A stretch of DNA of 64,000 nt from Natronococcus sp. CG52. Lineage in GTDB: Archaea; Halobacteriota; Halobacteria; Halobacteriales; Natrialbaceae. A model generated the notes under the pieces. It saw nothing but the letters and a program-made list of their open reading frames with translations. It was not told the DNA's origin and made no database searches. This document shows positions 55,166-63,503 of the stretch, one piece after another (position 1 is the first letter of the stretch; every line of letters begins with the position of its first letter). The stretch covers positions 248,001-312,000 of the forward strand of contig NZ_CP099391.1 in assembly GCF_023913515.1 (NCBI RefSeq), read 5' to 3'. The position numbers and the translations under genes are program-made.

Positions 55166-56617
55166 ATGAGCGACATCGAGGGCGTATACGAAGACCTCGA
55201 GGCCGACGTCTCTCTCGAGGAGTTTCGCGAGGCCGTCGAGGCGAAAGTCGAGCAGATGGGGGGACTCGCAGACGAAGAGACGGCGGCGATGCTCATCGCT
55301 CACGAGGTTGGCGAGAGCGAGGTCGGCGGCGTCGCCGACGTCGAACCCGGCATGGAGGAGGCGAAGTTCGTCGCCAAGGTGATCGACATCGGGGAGATGC
55401 GAACCTTCGAGCGCGACGGCGAGGACGCGGACGGCCGCGTCGTCAACGTCGAGGTCGCCGACGAGACGGGAGCGGTCCGCGCGGCGTTCTGGGACGAGCA
55501 CGCCGAGGCAGCCATCGGCGAACTCGAGGAGGGCCAGGTGCTGCGGATCAAGGGCCGTCCGAAGGAGGGGTTCAGCGGCGTCGAGGTGAGCGTCGACGAC
55601 GTCGAGCCCGATCCGGACACCGAAATCGACGTCCAGGTCTCGGATACGCACACCGTCGAGGCGCTCTCGCTGGGGCTCTCGAACGTCAACCTCGTCGGCG
55701 TCGTTCTCGACACCGACAGCGTGCGCACGTTCGACCGCGACGACGGCTCCGAGGGGAAGGTCTCGAACCTCACGGTCGGCGACTCGACCGGGCGCGTGCG
55801 AGTCACGCTGTGGGACGAACGGGCCGACCGATCGCAGGAGCTCGCGGCCGGCGACACCGTCGAGGTCGTCGACGGCTACGTCCGCGAGCGCGACGGCACG
55901 CTCGAACTGCACGTCGGCAACCGCGGCGCGGTCGAGGAGGTCGACGCGGAGGTCGAGTACGTTCCGGAGAGCACGCCCATCGAGAACCTCGAGATCGGAC
56001 AGACCGTCGACATCGCGGGCGTCGTCCGCTCGGCCGACCCGAAGCGGACGTTCGACCGCGACGACGGCTCCGAAGGACAGGTTCGGAACATTCGCGTCCA
56101 GGACGCGACCGGTGACATCCGCGTCGCGCTCTGGGGCGAGAAGGCCGACGTCGACGTCGGACCGGGCGACGAGGTCGCGCTGGGCGACGTCGATATCCAG
56201 GACGGCTGGCAGGACGACCTCGAGGCTTCTGCGGGCTGGCAGTCGACGATCACGGTCCTCGAGTCCGACTCCGCGGCCTCGAACGAGAGCGATGGAGATC
56301 GGTCCGAAGACGGGAACGCGGGTCTGTCCGCGTTCGCCGAGGGGAACGACGGGTCGAGTACGAAGGCGGAAACCGACGCCGGATCGGCGGCCGATGGTGA
56401 TGACGACACCGCATCGGCAGATGCGACGGACGATCCGAGCGACGGTGAGGAGATCGAGTTCACCGGGGTCGTCGTCCAGGCGGGTAGCCCGGTCGTTCTC
56501 GACGACGGCGAGACGACGATGAGTGTCGTCACCGACGCCGACGTCGGACTCGGCGAGGAGCTAACCGCCCGAGGGGTCGTCCGCGACGGCCGACTCGAGG
56601 CAAACGACGTGTTCTGA
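55166..56617 (+). CDS. RPA-like single-stranded DNA-binding protein
   Basis: 483 residues from MSDIEGVYEDLEADVSLEEF (two upstream ATGs in frame at 55136 and 55151 are less likely). Three OB-fold repeats, each with the same core (AKFVAKVIDIGEMRTFERDGEDADGRVVNVEVADETGAVRAAFWDEHA; LVGVVLDTDSVRTFDRDDGSEGKVSNLTVGDSTGRVRVTLWDERA; IAGVVRSADPKRTFDRDDGSEGQVRNIRVQDATGDIRVALWGEKA), then an acidic Ser/Asp linker and a C-terminal partial OB strand set (EEIEFTGVVVQAGSPVVLDDG). It coats ssDNA in replication and repair. It lies upstream of the histone gene. Confidence 0.92.
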   Translation: MSDIEGVYEDLEADVSLEEFREAVEAKVEQMGGLADEETAAMLIAHEVGESEVGGVADVEPGMEEAKFVAKVIDIGEMRTFERDGEDADGRVVNVEVADETGAVRAAFWDEHAEAAIGELEEGQVLRIKGRPKEGFSGVEVSVDDVEPDPDTEIDVQVSDTHTVEALSLGLSNVNLVGVVLDTDSVRTFDRDDGSEGKVSNLTVGDSTGRVRVTLWDERADRSQELAAGDTVEVVDGYVRERDGTLELHVGNRGAVEEVDAEVEYVPESTPIENLEIGQTVDIAGVVRSADPKRTFDRDDGSEGQVRNIRVQDATGDIRVALWGEKADVDVGPGDEVALGDVDIQDGWQDDLEASAGWQSTITVLESDSAASNESDGDRSEDGNAGLSAFAEGNDGSSTKAETDAGSAADGDDDTASADATDDPSDGEEIEFTGVVVQAGSPVVLDDGETTMSVVTDADVGLGEELTARGVVRDGRLEANDVF

Positions 56618-56680
56618 GGCGGTAAGCAGCGCCGAATTCGGAGGAAAAGCGTTAAGGGAGTTAGCTCCGGCTATGATGAT

Positions 56681-57112
56681 ATGAACGTCGAACTCCCGTT
56701 CGCCCCGGTAGATACGATTATTCGGCGGAACGCGGGCGAACTTCGGGTGAGTGCCGACGCATCGGAGGAACTCGCAAAGCGCATCCAGGAGCACGGAAGC
56801 GAGCTCGCGATCGACGCCGCCGAGCGAGCGACCGCTGACGGCCGGAAGACGCTCATGGCCGAAGACTTCGAGGTCGGTGTCGTCGTCGAGAAGGACGACC
56901 TCGAGCTACCGGTCGCTCCCGTCGACCGCATCGCGCGTCTCGAGATCGACGACCGGTACCGCGTGGCGATGGATGCCCGGATCGCGCTCGCGGACATCCT
57001 CGAGGACTACGCCGACAACGTCGCTCGAGCGTCGGCGATCCTCGCTCGACACGCCGACCGTCGAACGATCACCGACGACGACATCGAGACGTACTTCTCG
57101 TTGTTCGAGTGA
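56681..57112 (+). CDS. hstA: Doublet archaeal histone
   Basis: 143 residues made of two fused histone folds: residues about 1-68 (ELPFAPVDTIIRRNAGELRVSADASEELAKRIQEHGSELAIDAAERA) and 74-143 (ELPVAPVDRIARLEIDDRYRVAMDARIALADILEDYADNVARASAILARHADRRTITDDDIETYF). Such doublets are the haloarchaeal form and fold as one dimer. Few lysines and many acidic residues, as in haloarchaea. The stop is 1 bp before a histone-deacetylase-family gene. Confidence 0.95.
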   Translation: MNVELPFAPVDTIIRRNAGELRVSADASEELAKRIQEHGSELAIDAAERATADGRKTLMAEDFEVGVVVEKDDLELPVAPVDRIARLEIDDRYRVAMDARIALADILEDYADNVARASAILARHADRRTITDDDIETYFSLFE

Positions 57113-57113
57113 G

Positions 57114-58133
57114 ATGCAGTTTGGCTACAGCGAGGTCTGTCTCGCACACGATCCCGGGTCACGCCATCCGGAGGCCCCGGACCGACTGCGCGCGATCCGC
57201 GAACGACTGAAGAAGAAACACGGCGTCGAGTACGTCGAGAGCGATCCGCTCGGCATCGACGTGATGGAGGGCGTCCACGAGCGTGCGTACCTCGAGTCGG
57301 TCGAGGAGTTCTGCGCCGACGGCGGCGGCAGCTGGGACCCCGACACCACCGCCGTCGAGGAGACGTGGGACGCGATTCGACACAGCGTCGGGCTCGTCTG
57401 CTGGGCCGCGGAAGCGGCACTCGACGGCGCAGATGGTCGCAAGACGCCGTTCTCGCTCGGACGTCCGCCGGGCCATCACGCGGTCTACGACGACGCGATG
57501 GGCTTTTGCTTCGTCAACAACGCCGCGGTTGCCGCCCAGCACGTCCTCGATACCCGCGACGTCGATCGGGTCGCGATCGTCGACTGGGACGTCCATCACG
57601 GCAACGGAACGCAGGACATCTTCTACGAGCGCGACGACGTGTTCTTCGTCTCGCTTCACGAGCAAGGGCTATACCCCGGTACCGGTGACGTCGACGAGAT
57701 CGGTGACGGAGACGGCGAGGGAACGACGATGAACGTCCCGATGCCGGCCGGAACGGACGACATCGGCTATCTCGACGCGCTCGAGGGACCGATTTCGACG
57801 GCCCTCGAGGATTACGATCCCGACCTGCTGCTCGTCAGTGCGGGGTTCGACGCGCACCGTCACGATCCGATCTCGCGGATCCGCCTCTCGACGGAGGCGT
57901 ACGCGCTGATGACCGACCGGCTCCGGACGCTGTCCGAAACCACGGATGCGGCGCTCGCGTTCGTCCTCGAAGGGGGCTACGGACTGGACGTGCTCGCCGA
58001 CAGCGTCGCTCTCGTTCACGAGACGTTCGACGGACGAGAGCCGATCGAGCCGGACGGAGAACGCGGTGCGGAGACGACCGAGGTGCTCGGGGAGGTCGCC
58101 GACGCGCACGACCTCGAACTGGATCTCGACTGA
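57114..58133 (+). CDS. Histone deacetylase family (AcuC-like) protein
   Basis: 339 residues. Metal and catalytic site: RPPGHHAVYDDAMGFCFVNNAAVAA (tandem His), VAIVDWDVHHGNGTQDIFYERDDVFF (Asp and His metal ligands) and LLLVSAGFDAHRHDPISRI (second Asp). Class II-like HDAC/AcuC/polyamine deacetylase. It starts 1 bp after the histone stop, strongly suggesting one transcript. Substrates could be the histone, acetyl-CoA synthetase or other proteins; histone is attractive but unproven. Confidence 0.92.
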   Translation: MQFGYSEVCLAHDPGSRHPEAPDRLRAIRERLKKKHGVEYVESDPLGIDVMEGVHERAYLESVEEFCADGGGSWDPDTTAVEETWDAIRHSVGLVCWAAEAALDGADGRKTPFSLGRPPGHHAVYDDAMGFCFVNNAAVAAQHVLDTRDVDRVAIVDWDVHHGNGTQDIFYERDDVFFVSLHEQGLYPGTGDVDEIGDGDGEGTTMNVPMPAGTDDIGYLDALEGPISTALEDYDPDLLLVSAGFDAHRHDPISRIRLSTEAYALMTDRLRTLSETTDAALAFVLEGGYGLDVLADSVALVHETFDGREPIEPDGERGAETTEVLGEVADAHDLELDLD

Positions 58134-58150
58134 GTCGACGGCGGTCGAAC

Positions 58151-59563
58151 TCAGGGGCGCGGATCGAAGTATTCTGCGAGCGCGGTTTCGAACTCGGGGA
58201 GCAGGGCCGACGTTTCGGTACCGACCAGTACCTCGTAGCCGTCATTGAGCGCCGTCTCCACGTGAGCGCCGAGTCCGACGTCGAAGAGCCGACCGCTCTC
58301 GAGGAAGGCACGGGCGGTAGTGAACTCGCGCTCGCGCTCCGTGACGTAGCGGCCCCCCTCGATGAACGGGCCGTAGGCGTCGGGGTCGTCCGCATACGAC
58401 CCGTAGAAGCCTTCAGCGTGGTCGCGGACGTGGACGGGCGGGCCAACGTGTTGTTCGACCGCCGGTCGCTCGCTGACGGCGAGTTCGACGAAGACGACGG
58501 CGGCATCGTCGGCGAACGTCGTCGCTCGGAGGACGTCGAAGCCGCGATCGTCGAGACCGTTCGTGATCCCCTCAAGGGACTTCTGAAGCTGAGGGTAGAG
58601 CTGGTCGTCGACGAGATCCGGACTGTCGAATCGGATAGCGATGGGCGTCGTGGCACGGCGCTCGAGGTGGTCGCGGAGCGCCGTGGCGGTCAGGATATCC
58701 GGATCACGGGGATCGAAGTGATCGACGGAGGGCTCCTCGAGGAACTTCCGGGCGTAGTGCTGGAACCGGGCGACGTTCGCGGCCGAGCAGACGGCGGCGA
58801 CGTTGCGCTCCGGATCGGTCGGATCGATGACGACGAGCGGATCTGTGAACGTCGCCTGGCCATGATTCTCGGGGTCGAGTTCGACCGGCGGCTGCCAGTC
58901 GGCCGTGGCCTCGAGCAGCGGGCGAAAGCCGCCGTACTCGACGACCAGCAGTTCGGTGAGGTAGCCGCTGAATCCGCGCGTCCGGAGGTCGCTGCCGTAG
59001 ACGCCGATTCCCTTCAGGAACTGCTTGGTGAGTCGGACGTCGTCCGCGAGTTCGTCGTCGAGCCGTTTCTCGAGATACCGGGTGTGGAAGGGCGTGCGGT
59101 CGACGGCCGACCGGATTTCGGTCGCCGACTCGAGCCGAAAACACGGAACGACGTCGACGTCGAACCCCTCCCGCTCGCCCTTGACGTAGGGATGCTCGGC
59201 GTACTCCTCGTGGCCGTCGGGGAGCGTCGCGTGGCCGACCTCGAGTCCGTACTGCTCGAGCGTGTCTCGCTCGAGTTTGGGCGGGAAGCGGACGAAGACG
59301 TCGATGTCGCGGTCGCCGCTGATCCAAGTGTTGCGCGCGGTCGAGCCGACCTGTATCACGTCGGCGTCGGCGCACAGTTCGGTCGCCGCAGCTTCGGCTC
59401 GCTCGGTGAGCGTCGCCGCGACCTCGCGCAATCGCGCCCGTTCCTCCTCGTCGGGATCGACGCGGTCGTGAATCCGGGCAACGACGCTCTCGAACTCGGT
59501 CTCGTCGTCGTCGCTCGGCTCGTCCGGCTCGCTATCGTCGCGGTCGGCGTCCTCCTCGCTCAT
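58151..59563 (-). CDS. cca: CCA-adding enzyme (class I tRNA nucleotidyltransferase)
   Basis: 470 residues from MSEEDADRDDSEPDEPSDD. The nucleotidyltransferase core GSTARNTWISGDRDIDVFVRFP has the DxD pair, followed by EYAEHPYVKGEREGFDVDVVPCFR, FLKGIGVYGSDLRTRGFSGYLTELLVV, and NVAAVCSAANVARFQHYARKFLEEPS. Archaeal class I type. It adds CCA to tRNAs, none of which here encode it. Adjacent and divergent to tRNA-Asn. Confidence 0.95.
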   Translation of the reverse strand: MSEEDADRDDSEPDEPSDDDETEFESVVARIHDRVDPDEEERARLREVAATLTERAEAAATELCADADVIQVGSTARNTWISGDRDIDVFVRFPPKLERDTLEQYGLEVGHATLPDGHEEYAEHPYVKGEREGFDVDVVPCFRLESATEIRSAVDRTPFHTRYLEKRLDDELADDVRLTKQFLKGIGVYGSDLRTRGFSGYLTELLVVEYGGFRPLLEATADWQPPVELDPENHGQATFTDPLVVIDPTDPERNVAAVCSAANVARFQHYARKFLEEPSVDHFDPRDPDILTATALRDHLERRATTPIAIRFDSPDLVDDQLYPQLQKSLEGITNGLDDRGFDVLRATTFADDAAVVFVELAVSERPAVEQHVGPPVHVRDHAEGFYGSYADDPDAYGPFIEGGRYVTEREREFTTARAFLESGRLFDVGLGAHVETALNDGYEVLVGTETSALLPEFETALAEYFDPRP

Positions 59564-59658
59564 CGCCACCGAGTACTCGAGCGGTGCGTGAAAGGGTGTC
59601 GAACTCGCAGGAGGAAAAGCGAAAGCCCTATCAAATACCCACGACAACGTGGAAGTAA

Positions 59659-59731
59659 GCCGAAGTAGCTCAGATGGTAGAGCACCTCGCTGTTAACGAG
59701 GTTGTCCCAGGTTCGAGTCCTGGCTTTGGCG
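59659..59731 (+). tRNA. tRNA-Asn (anticodon GTT)
   Basis: 73 nt. Acceptor GCCGAAG with CTTTGGC (one G-U); D arm GCTC...GAGC; anticodon loop CTGTTAA (GTT) on stem CCTCG/CGAGG; T arm CCAGG-TTCGAGT-CCTGG; discriminator G. No intron and no encoded CCA. Followed by CTGTTTTTC, an oligo-T terminator at 59733-59739. Confidence 0.96.
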
Positions 59732-59740
59732 CTGTTTTTC
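59732..59740 (+). terminator. Oligo-T terminator of tRNA-Asn
   Basis: CTGTTTTTC directly after the tRNA discriminator base. Confidence 0.5.
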
Positions 59741-59902
59741 ACCGTTCCTCGTGAGAGAGCGTTCGCTCCGATCGAACTCGGGAGTGAAATCATCGAAACA
59801 GGCGGGTTCGATCCTGGCCCGGTCTTTTCCGGCCCCCTTTCGTCGCGAAGACGCCTTCCACTCTTGCTACCGGGACAACCCGTCAGTTGGGAGTCCGGTA
59901 GT

Positions 59903-60415
59903 TTATACCGGAAGAGGTGGCGAATCGGCGTCTGTCCGATCGACCGGCGTGCTACGAGGAACTCGAGGAGCCACAGAAGCGCAGCCGGGCGACGGAAGCG
60001 ATCATGCAAGTGACGTTCGTGGTGCGCGACGTTCCCGTTCTCGTCCCGGCGTACGACAACGAGCCGTACGATCTGGTCATCGAGGTTGGCTGACGGATTC
60101 CACAGAATCCAGTCCAAGACTGCGTGTCGGAAGGGTGACGGGACGGTCGCGTTCGAGACGGTCAGTACGCGCCGACGGCGAGACGGCTACGATCGACGAG
60201 GGTACGACGATCGCGCCGAGTACTTCGGCGTTTGCGATCCGGTCAACGACAACCGCTATCTGATCTTCGTCTCCGAGGCCGCAACCGGAACAATGGAGAT
60301 TCGGTTCCGCGAGCCGAAGCACGGACAGCGCGTCGGTACCAACTGGTGTGAAGACTACCTACTCGATGAGCGACTCGAGACGCTTCGAACTCCGGATCGG
60401 TTTTCCGGCAACTGA
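59903..60415 (+). pseudogene. Frameshifted PD-(D/E)XK-type endonuclease-like gene
   Basis: Frame one (59903-60093) reads EEVANRRLSDRPACYEELEE, then TEAIMQVTFVVRDVPVLVPAYDNEPYDLVIEVG and a stop. A different frame (from 60088) continues without gap as ADGFHRIQSKTACRKGDGT then GYDDRAEYFGVCDPVNDNRYLIFVSEAATGTMEIRF. The D (in YDLVIEV) and Q-x-K (IQSK) positions match PD-(D/E)XK nuclease catalytic motifs. A single-base shift inside the active site separates them, so the enzyme is dead. No start codon remains upstream. It resembles haloarchaeal intron/phage-associated endonuclease-like proteins. Confidence 0.6.
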
Positions 60416-60819
60416 CCGACGGCGTCGAGCGAAACGAGCGAGTAGTCGACGCTCTCGACGCCGCCGACGGCCCACAGCTTGCCGACGAACGACGAGATTT
60501 CCTCGAGTTCGGCCTCGAGAACGAACAGATCCAGACAGTAGTCGTCGACGTGGCTGTGATCGTTCGCTGCGACGGCAGCGTCGAACTCGTGGCGAAGCTC
60601 CGTGACGCGACGTTCGATACACGGCGTTCCGAAATCGTAGAGCACGCTGACGGTTCCGGCGAGGTAGGCGTCCTTGAGGCGGTCGTCCTCGAATCCGGGA
60701 GCAGCGATCCGGCGCTCTCGCGGACGACTTCGCTGCGGCCCGTATACTCGCGGGCGCCGCGTGGGCGCCGAGTCGCTCGAGTAGTTCCTCCGGCATCGAG
60801 ACGCTAACGACGGGCGCAT
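60400..60819 (-). pseudogene. NikR/CopG-like metal regulator, frameshifted
   Basis: On the minus strand three frames give one CopG/NikR-like protein: VVSVSMPEELLERLGAHA (ribbon-helix-helix), then TGRSEVVRESAGSLL one base out, then FEDDRLKDAYLAGTVSVLYDFG with CIERRVTELRHEFDAAVAANDHSHVDDYCLDLFVLEAELEEISSFVGKLWAVGGVESVDYSL (ACT-like metal-binding domain with HxH and Cys ligands). Two or three single-base losses have destroyed it. It is next to the CobW pair, which such regulators may control. Confidence 0.75.
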
Positions 60820-60849
60820 ACCAAGACCTATACACGAATTAATAAATTT

Positions 60850-60868
60850 CGTCATTAAGTCTTATAGT
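60850..60868 (+). promoter_or_regulatory. AT-rich promoter of the cobW pair
   Basis: TTAAGTCTTATAG at 60855-60867, in an AT-rich stretch that is exceptional in this window, about 55 nt before the first cobW start. Shared in the divergent gap with the dead regulator. Confidence 0.4.
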
Positions 60869-60920
60869 GGTAGAAATAACTAACATTAACAAGAGGTGGG
60901 TTCGTATTCACAATCGGTCT

Positions 60921-62129
60921 ATGACTGACGAGCGCATTCCGGTGACCGTTCTGAGCGGGAGTCTCGGTGCGGGGAAGACGACCGTACTCAACCGCGTGCT
61001 GACCGCCGACCACGGCCTCGACGTCGCCGTCGTCGTCAACGATATGGGCGAGGTCAACGTCGACGCCGAACAGGTTACCCAGCAGTCCGACCTGGGCGGC
61101 GAGGAAGAGATCATCGAGATGTCGAACGGTTGTATCTGCTGTCGCCTCCGCGGCGACATGCTCGAGGAGGTCGGTCGGCTCGCCGACCGCCGCGAGTTCG
61201 ACTACCTGCTGGTCGAGTCCTCGGGGATCTCGGAGCCGATTCCGGTCGCCCAGACGTTCGCGATGGGCTTCGAGGACGCCGACTTCGATCCGACCGGCAC
61301 CTACGACCTCGATACGATGGTGACGGTGGTCAACGCCCACAGCTTCTGGGAGTCGTTCGATTCGGGCGAGGCGCTCGCGAGCGAAGAACTCTCCGGCGAT
61401 TCGGGCCGCGTTCCCGAGGAGGTCCTCCTCGATCAGATCGAGTTCTGCGACGTCCTCCTGTTGAACAAGTCCGATCTCGTCCCCGACGAGGCGCTCGAGG
61501 AGATCGAAACCGTCCTCGAGCGCCTTCAGCCGCGTGCGAAACTCGTTCGGACCGAGTTCGGCGACGTCGACCCGGCCGAGATACTCGGCACCGGCCGGTT
61601 CGATTTCCGGGAGGCGTCGAACTCGGCGGGCTGGAAGCACGAACTGCAGCACGAACACCACCACGATCCGCAGGAGGAGCACGGCGTTACCTCGTTCGTC
61701 TACGAGCACGACCGGCCGTTTCGTCCCGAGCGGATCGCCGGCCTGCTCGCCGACCTGCCGGACGAGCTGATCCGCGCGAAGGGGTTCTTCTGGAGCGCCG
61801 GCCGCGAAGACGTCGCGATGGGAGTCGACAAAGCGGGGACGTCCGTCCGCGCCGGTCCGTCCGGCCAGTGGCTGGCGACCCTCCCCGAAGCCGAACGCGA
61901 GCAGTACTTCGCCGCCCGACCCGGCCTCGAGGAGGACTGGGACGAGGAGTGGGGCGACCGGATGACCCGACTCGTCTTCATCGGCCGGGAGTTCGACGAA
62001 GAGCCCCTGATCGATCGACTCGACGAGTGCGTGCTGACCGACGCGGAGTTCGAGGACGAGGACTGGTCGACCTTCGACGATCCGTTCGAACCGGAAGACC
62101 GACGTGAACTCGCGCTCGCGAACGAGTAG
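60921..62129 (+). CDS. COG0523/CobW-type GTPase metallochaperone (first of pair)
   Basis: 402 residues from MTDERIPVTVLSGSLGAGKTT. Walker A GSLGAGKT at residues 13-20, the metal-binding CxCC motif in MSNGCICCRLR, Walker B-like LLVESSGISEP and NKSD (LLLNKSDLV). A short histidine segment HELQHEHHHD near residue 240. C-terminal domain with FFWSAGREDVAMGVDKAG. Members move Zn2+, Co2+ or other metals to target enzymes using GTP. Its end is followed without a gap by the second paralogue. Confidence 0.9.
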   Translation: MTDERIPVTVLSGSLGAGKTTVLNRVLTADHGLDVAVVVNDMGEVNVDAEQVTQQSDLGGEEEIIEMSNGCICCRLRGDMLEEVGRLADRREFDYLLVESSGISEPIPVAQTFAMGFEDADFDPTGTYDLDTMVTVVNAHSFWESFDSGEALASEELSGDSGRVPEEVLLDQIEFCDVLLLNKSDLVPDEALEEIETVLERLQPRAKLVRTEFGDVDPAEILGTGRFDFREASNSAGWKHELQHEHHHDPQEEHGVTSFVYEHDRPFRPERIAGLLADLPDELIRAKGFFWSAGREDVAMGVDKAGTSVRAGPSGQWLATLPEAEREQYFAARPGLEEDWDEEWGDRMTRLVFIGREFDEEPLIDRLDECVLTDAEFEDEDWSTFDDPFEPEDRRELALANE

Positions 62130-63449
62130 ATGTCCGTTCCGGTAACCATCCTCTGTGGCGAACTCGGCGCCGGGAAGACGACGCTGCTCTCGGGCCTGCT
62201 CGAGTCCGCAGACCGTGAGATCGCCGTCCTGGTCAACGACGTCGGCGAGGTCAACGTCGACGCGGACCTCGTGGAAGCGCGCACCGATCTCGAGACCGGC
62301 GACGAGGTCGTCGCCCTCGAGAACGGCTGTATCTGCTGTAGCCTCGGCGGCGAACTGTCGCGAGCCGTGATCCAGCTCTGGAAGGAACACGAGTTCGACC
62401 ACCTCGTGATCGAGGCGTCGGGCGTCGGCGAACCCGAGCCGATCGCCCAGCAGTTCGTTCGCGGCCCCGCGGGCGGACCGTACGATCTCGACGCCGTCGT
62501 GACCGTCGTCGACGCTCGGCGGTTCTACGATCGATTCGCCGACGCCGACGGGACGCCGGTTCGTCAGGGTCCCGACGAAACCGGGACGCGACCCCTCGCG
62601 GACCTGCTGCTCGAGCAGGTGGAGTTCTGCGATCTGCTCGTCGTCAACAAGTGCGACCTGGTCGACGAAATGGAACGCGAGCGAGTCGTAGCGCTGCTCG
62701 AGGCGCTTCAACCCGACGCGGAGATCGTGACGACCGAGCACGGGGCCGTCGACCTCGAGCTCCTCCTCGGCGGCGACCACTTCGATTTCAGTGCCGCCCG
62801 CGAGTCGGCGGGCTGGAAGCGGGCGATCGAGACCGACGCGGACGATCGCGACGAGGCTGACGAACACAGCCACGACGGGGAGCAAGGCCACGATCACCAC
62901 CGTGAACGCGGCGACGATCACAGCCACGAACACGGTGACGACCACGATCACGAACCCGATCACGCACACCCACCCGAGCGGTACGGTATCGACGTCGAGA
63001 CGTATCACCGCCGCCGACCGTTTCATCCCGGCCGCTTCGCGTCGCTCTTGCGATCACTCCCCGACGGCCTCGTGCGCGCAAAGGGACTCGCGTGGATCGC
63101 CGGCCGCGAGAAGCAGGCCATCACGATGAGCTTCGCTGGGACGGAGACGACGCTCGAGGTCACCGGCCGTTGGATCGCCAGCTTCTCCGAGGAACGCCAG
63201 GAGACCTTCCGCCAGGGCCAGCCCGATCTCTCGTGGGGCGTGGAGTGGGGTGACCGCGAGAATCGACTGGCGCTCATCGGTCGCAACCTCGAGTGGGACG
63301 ATCTCGAATCCCGACTCGACGACTGTCTCCTGACCGATTCGGAGATGGACGACGACTGGGCCGGTTACGAGAACCCCGCGCCGACGAGTATGGGCGAGAC
63401 GGTGACGATCTCAGGGACCGAGCAGACGGAAGGAGCGTCCCGTGAATGA
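62130..63449 (+). CDS. COG0523/CobW-type GTPase with His-rich loop (second of pair)
   Basis: 439 residues, ATG directly at the base after the stop of the first. Walker A CGELGAGKTT, CxCC in ENGCICCSLGG, NKCD (LLVVNKCDLV). The difference is a histidine/aspartate-rich insertion at about residues 243-290 (DEHSHDGEQGHDHHRER and following HDHE-type repeats), a likely metal-loading or storage loop. The C-terminal domain is similar (AKGLAWIAGREKQAITMSFAG). Coupled expression and different loops suggest division of labour. Confidence 0.9.
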   Translation: MSVPVTILCGELGAGKTTLLSGLLESADREIAVLVNDVGEVNVDADLVEARTDLETGDEVVALENGCICCSLGGELSRAVIQLWKEHEFDHLVIEASGVGEPEPIAQQFVRGPAGGPYDLDAVVTVVDARRFYDRFADADGTPVRQGPDETGTRPLADLLLEQVEFCDLLVVNKCDLVDEMERERVVALLEALQPDAEIVTTEHGAVDLELLLGGDHFDFSAARESAGWKRAIETDADDRDEADEHSHDGEQGHDHHRERGDDHSHEHGDDHDHEPDHAHPPERYGIDVETYHRRRPFHPGRFASLLRSLPDGLVRAKGLAWIAGREKQAITMSFAGTETTLEVTGRWIASFSEERQETFRQGQPDLSWGVEWGDRENRLALIGRNLEWDDLESRLDDCLLTDSEMDDDWAGYENPAPTSMGETVTISGTEQTEGASRE

Positions 63450-63503
63450 TCGCGCTGCGCATCCGGGGAAGCGCTTATCGCCCCCCAGTATGGAGATACG
63501 CAC

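Noticed and set aside
59740-59900. Second tRNA fragment or attachment site after tRNA-Asn (GGGTTCGATCCTGG)
   Set aside because: Only the common T-loop core is similar; the flanks do not match the tRNA-Asn 3' end.
60855-63026. 723-codon open frame antisense to the cobW pair
   Set aside because: Shadow of the two GTPase genes; no independent similarity.
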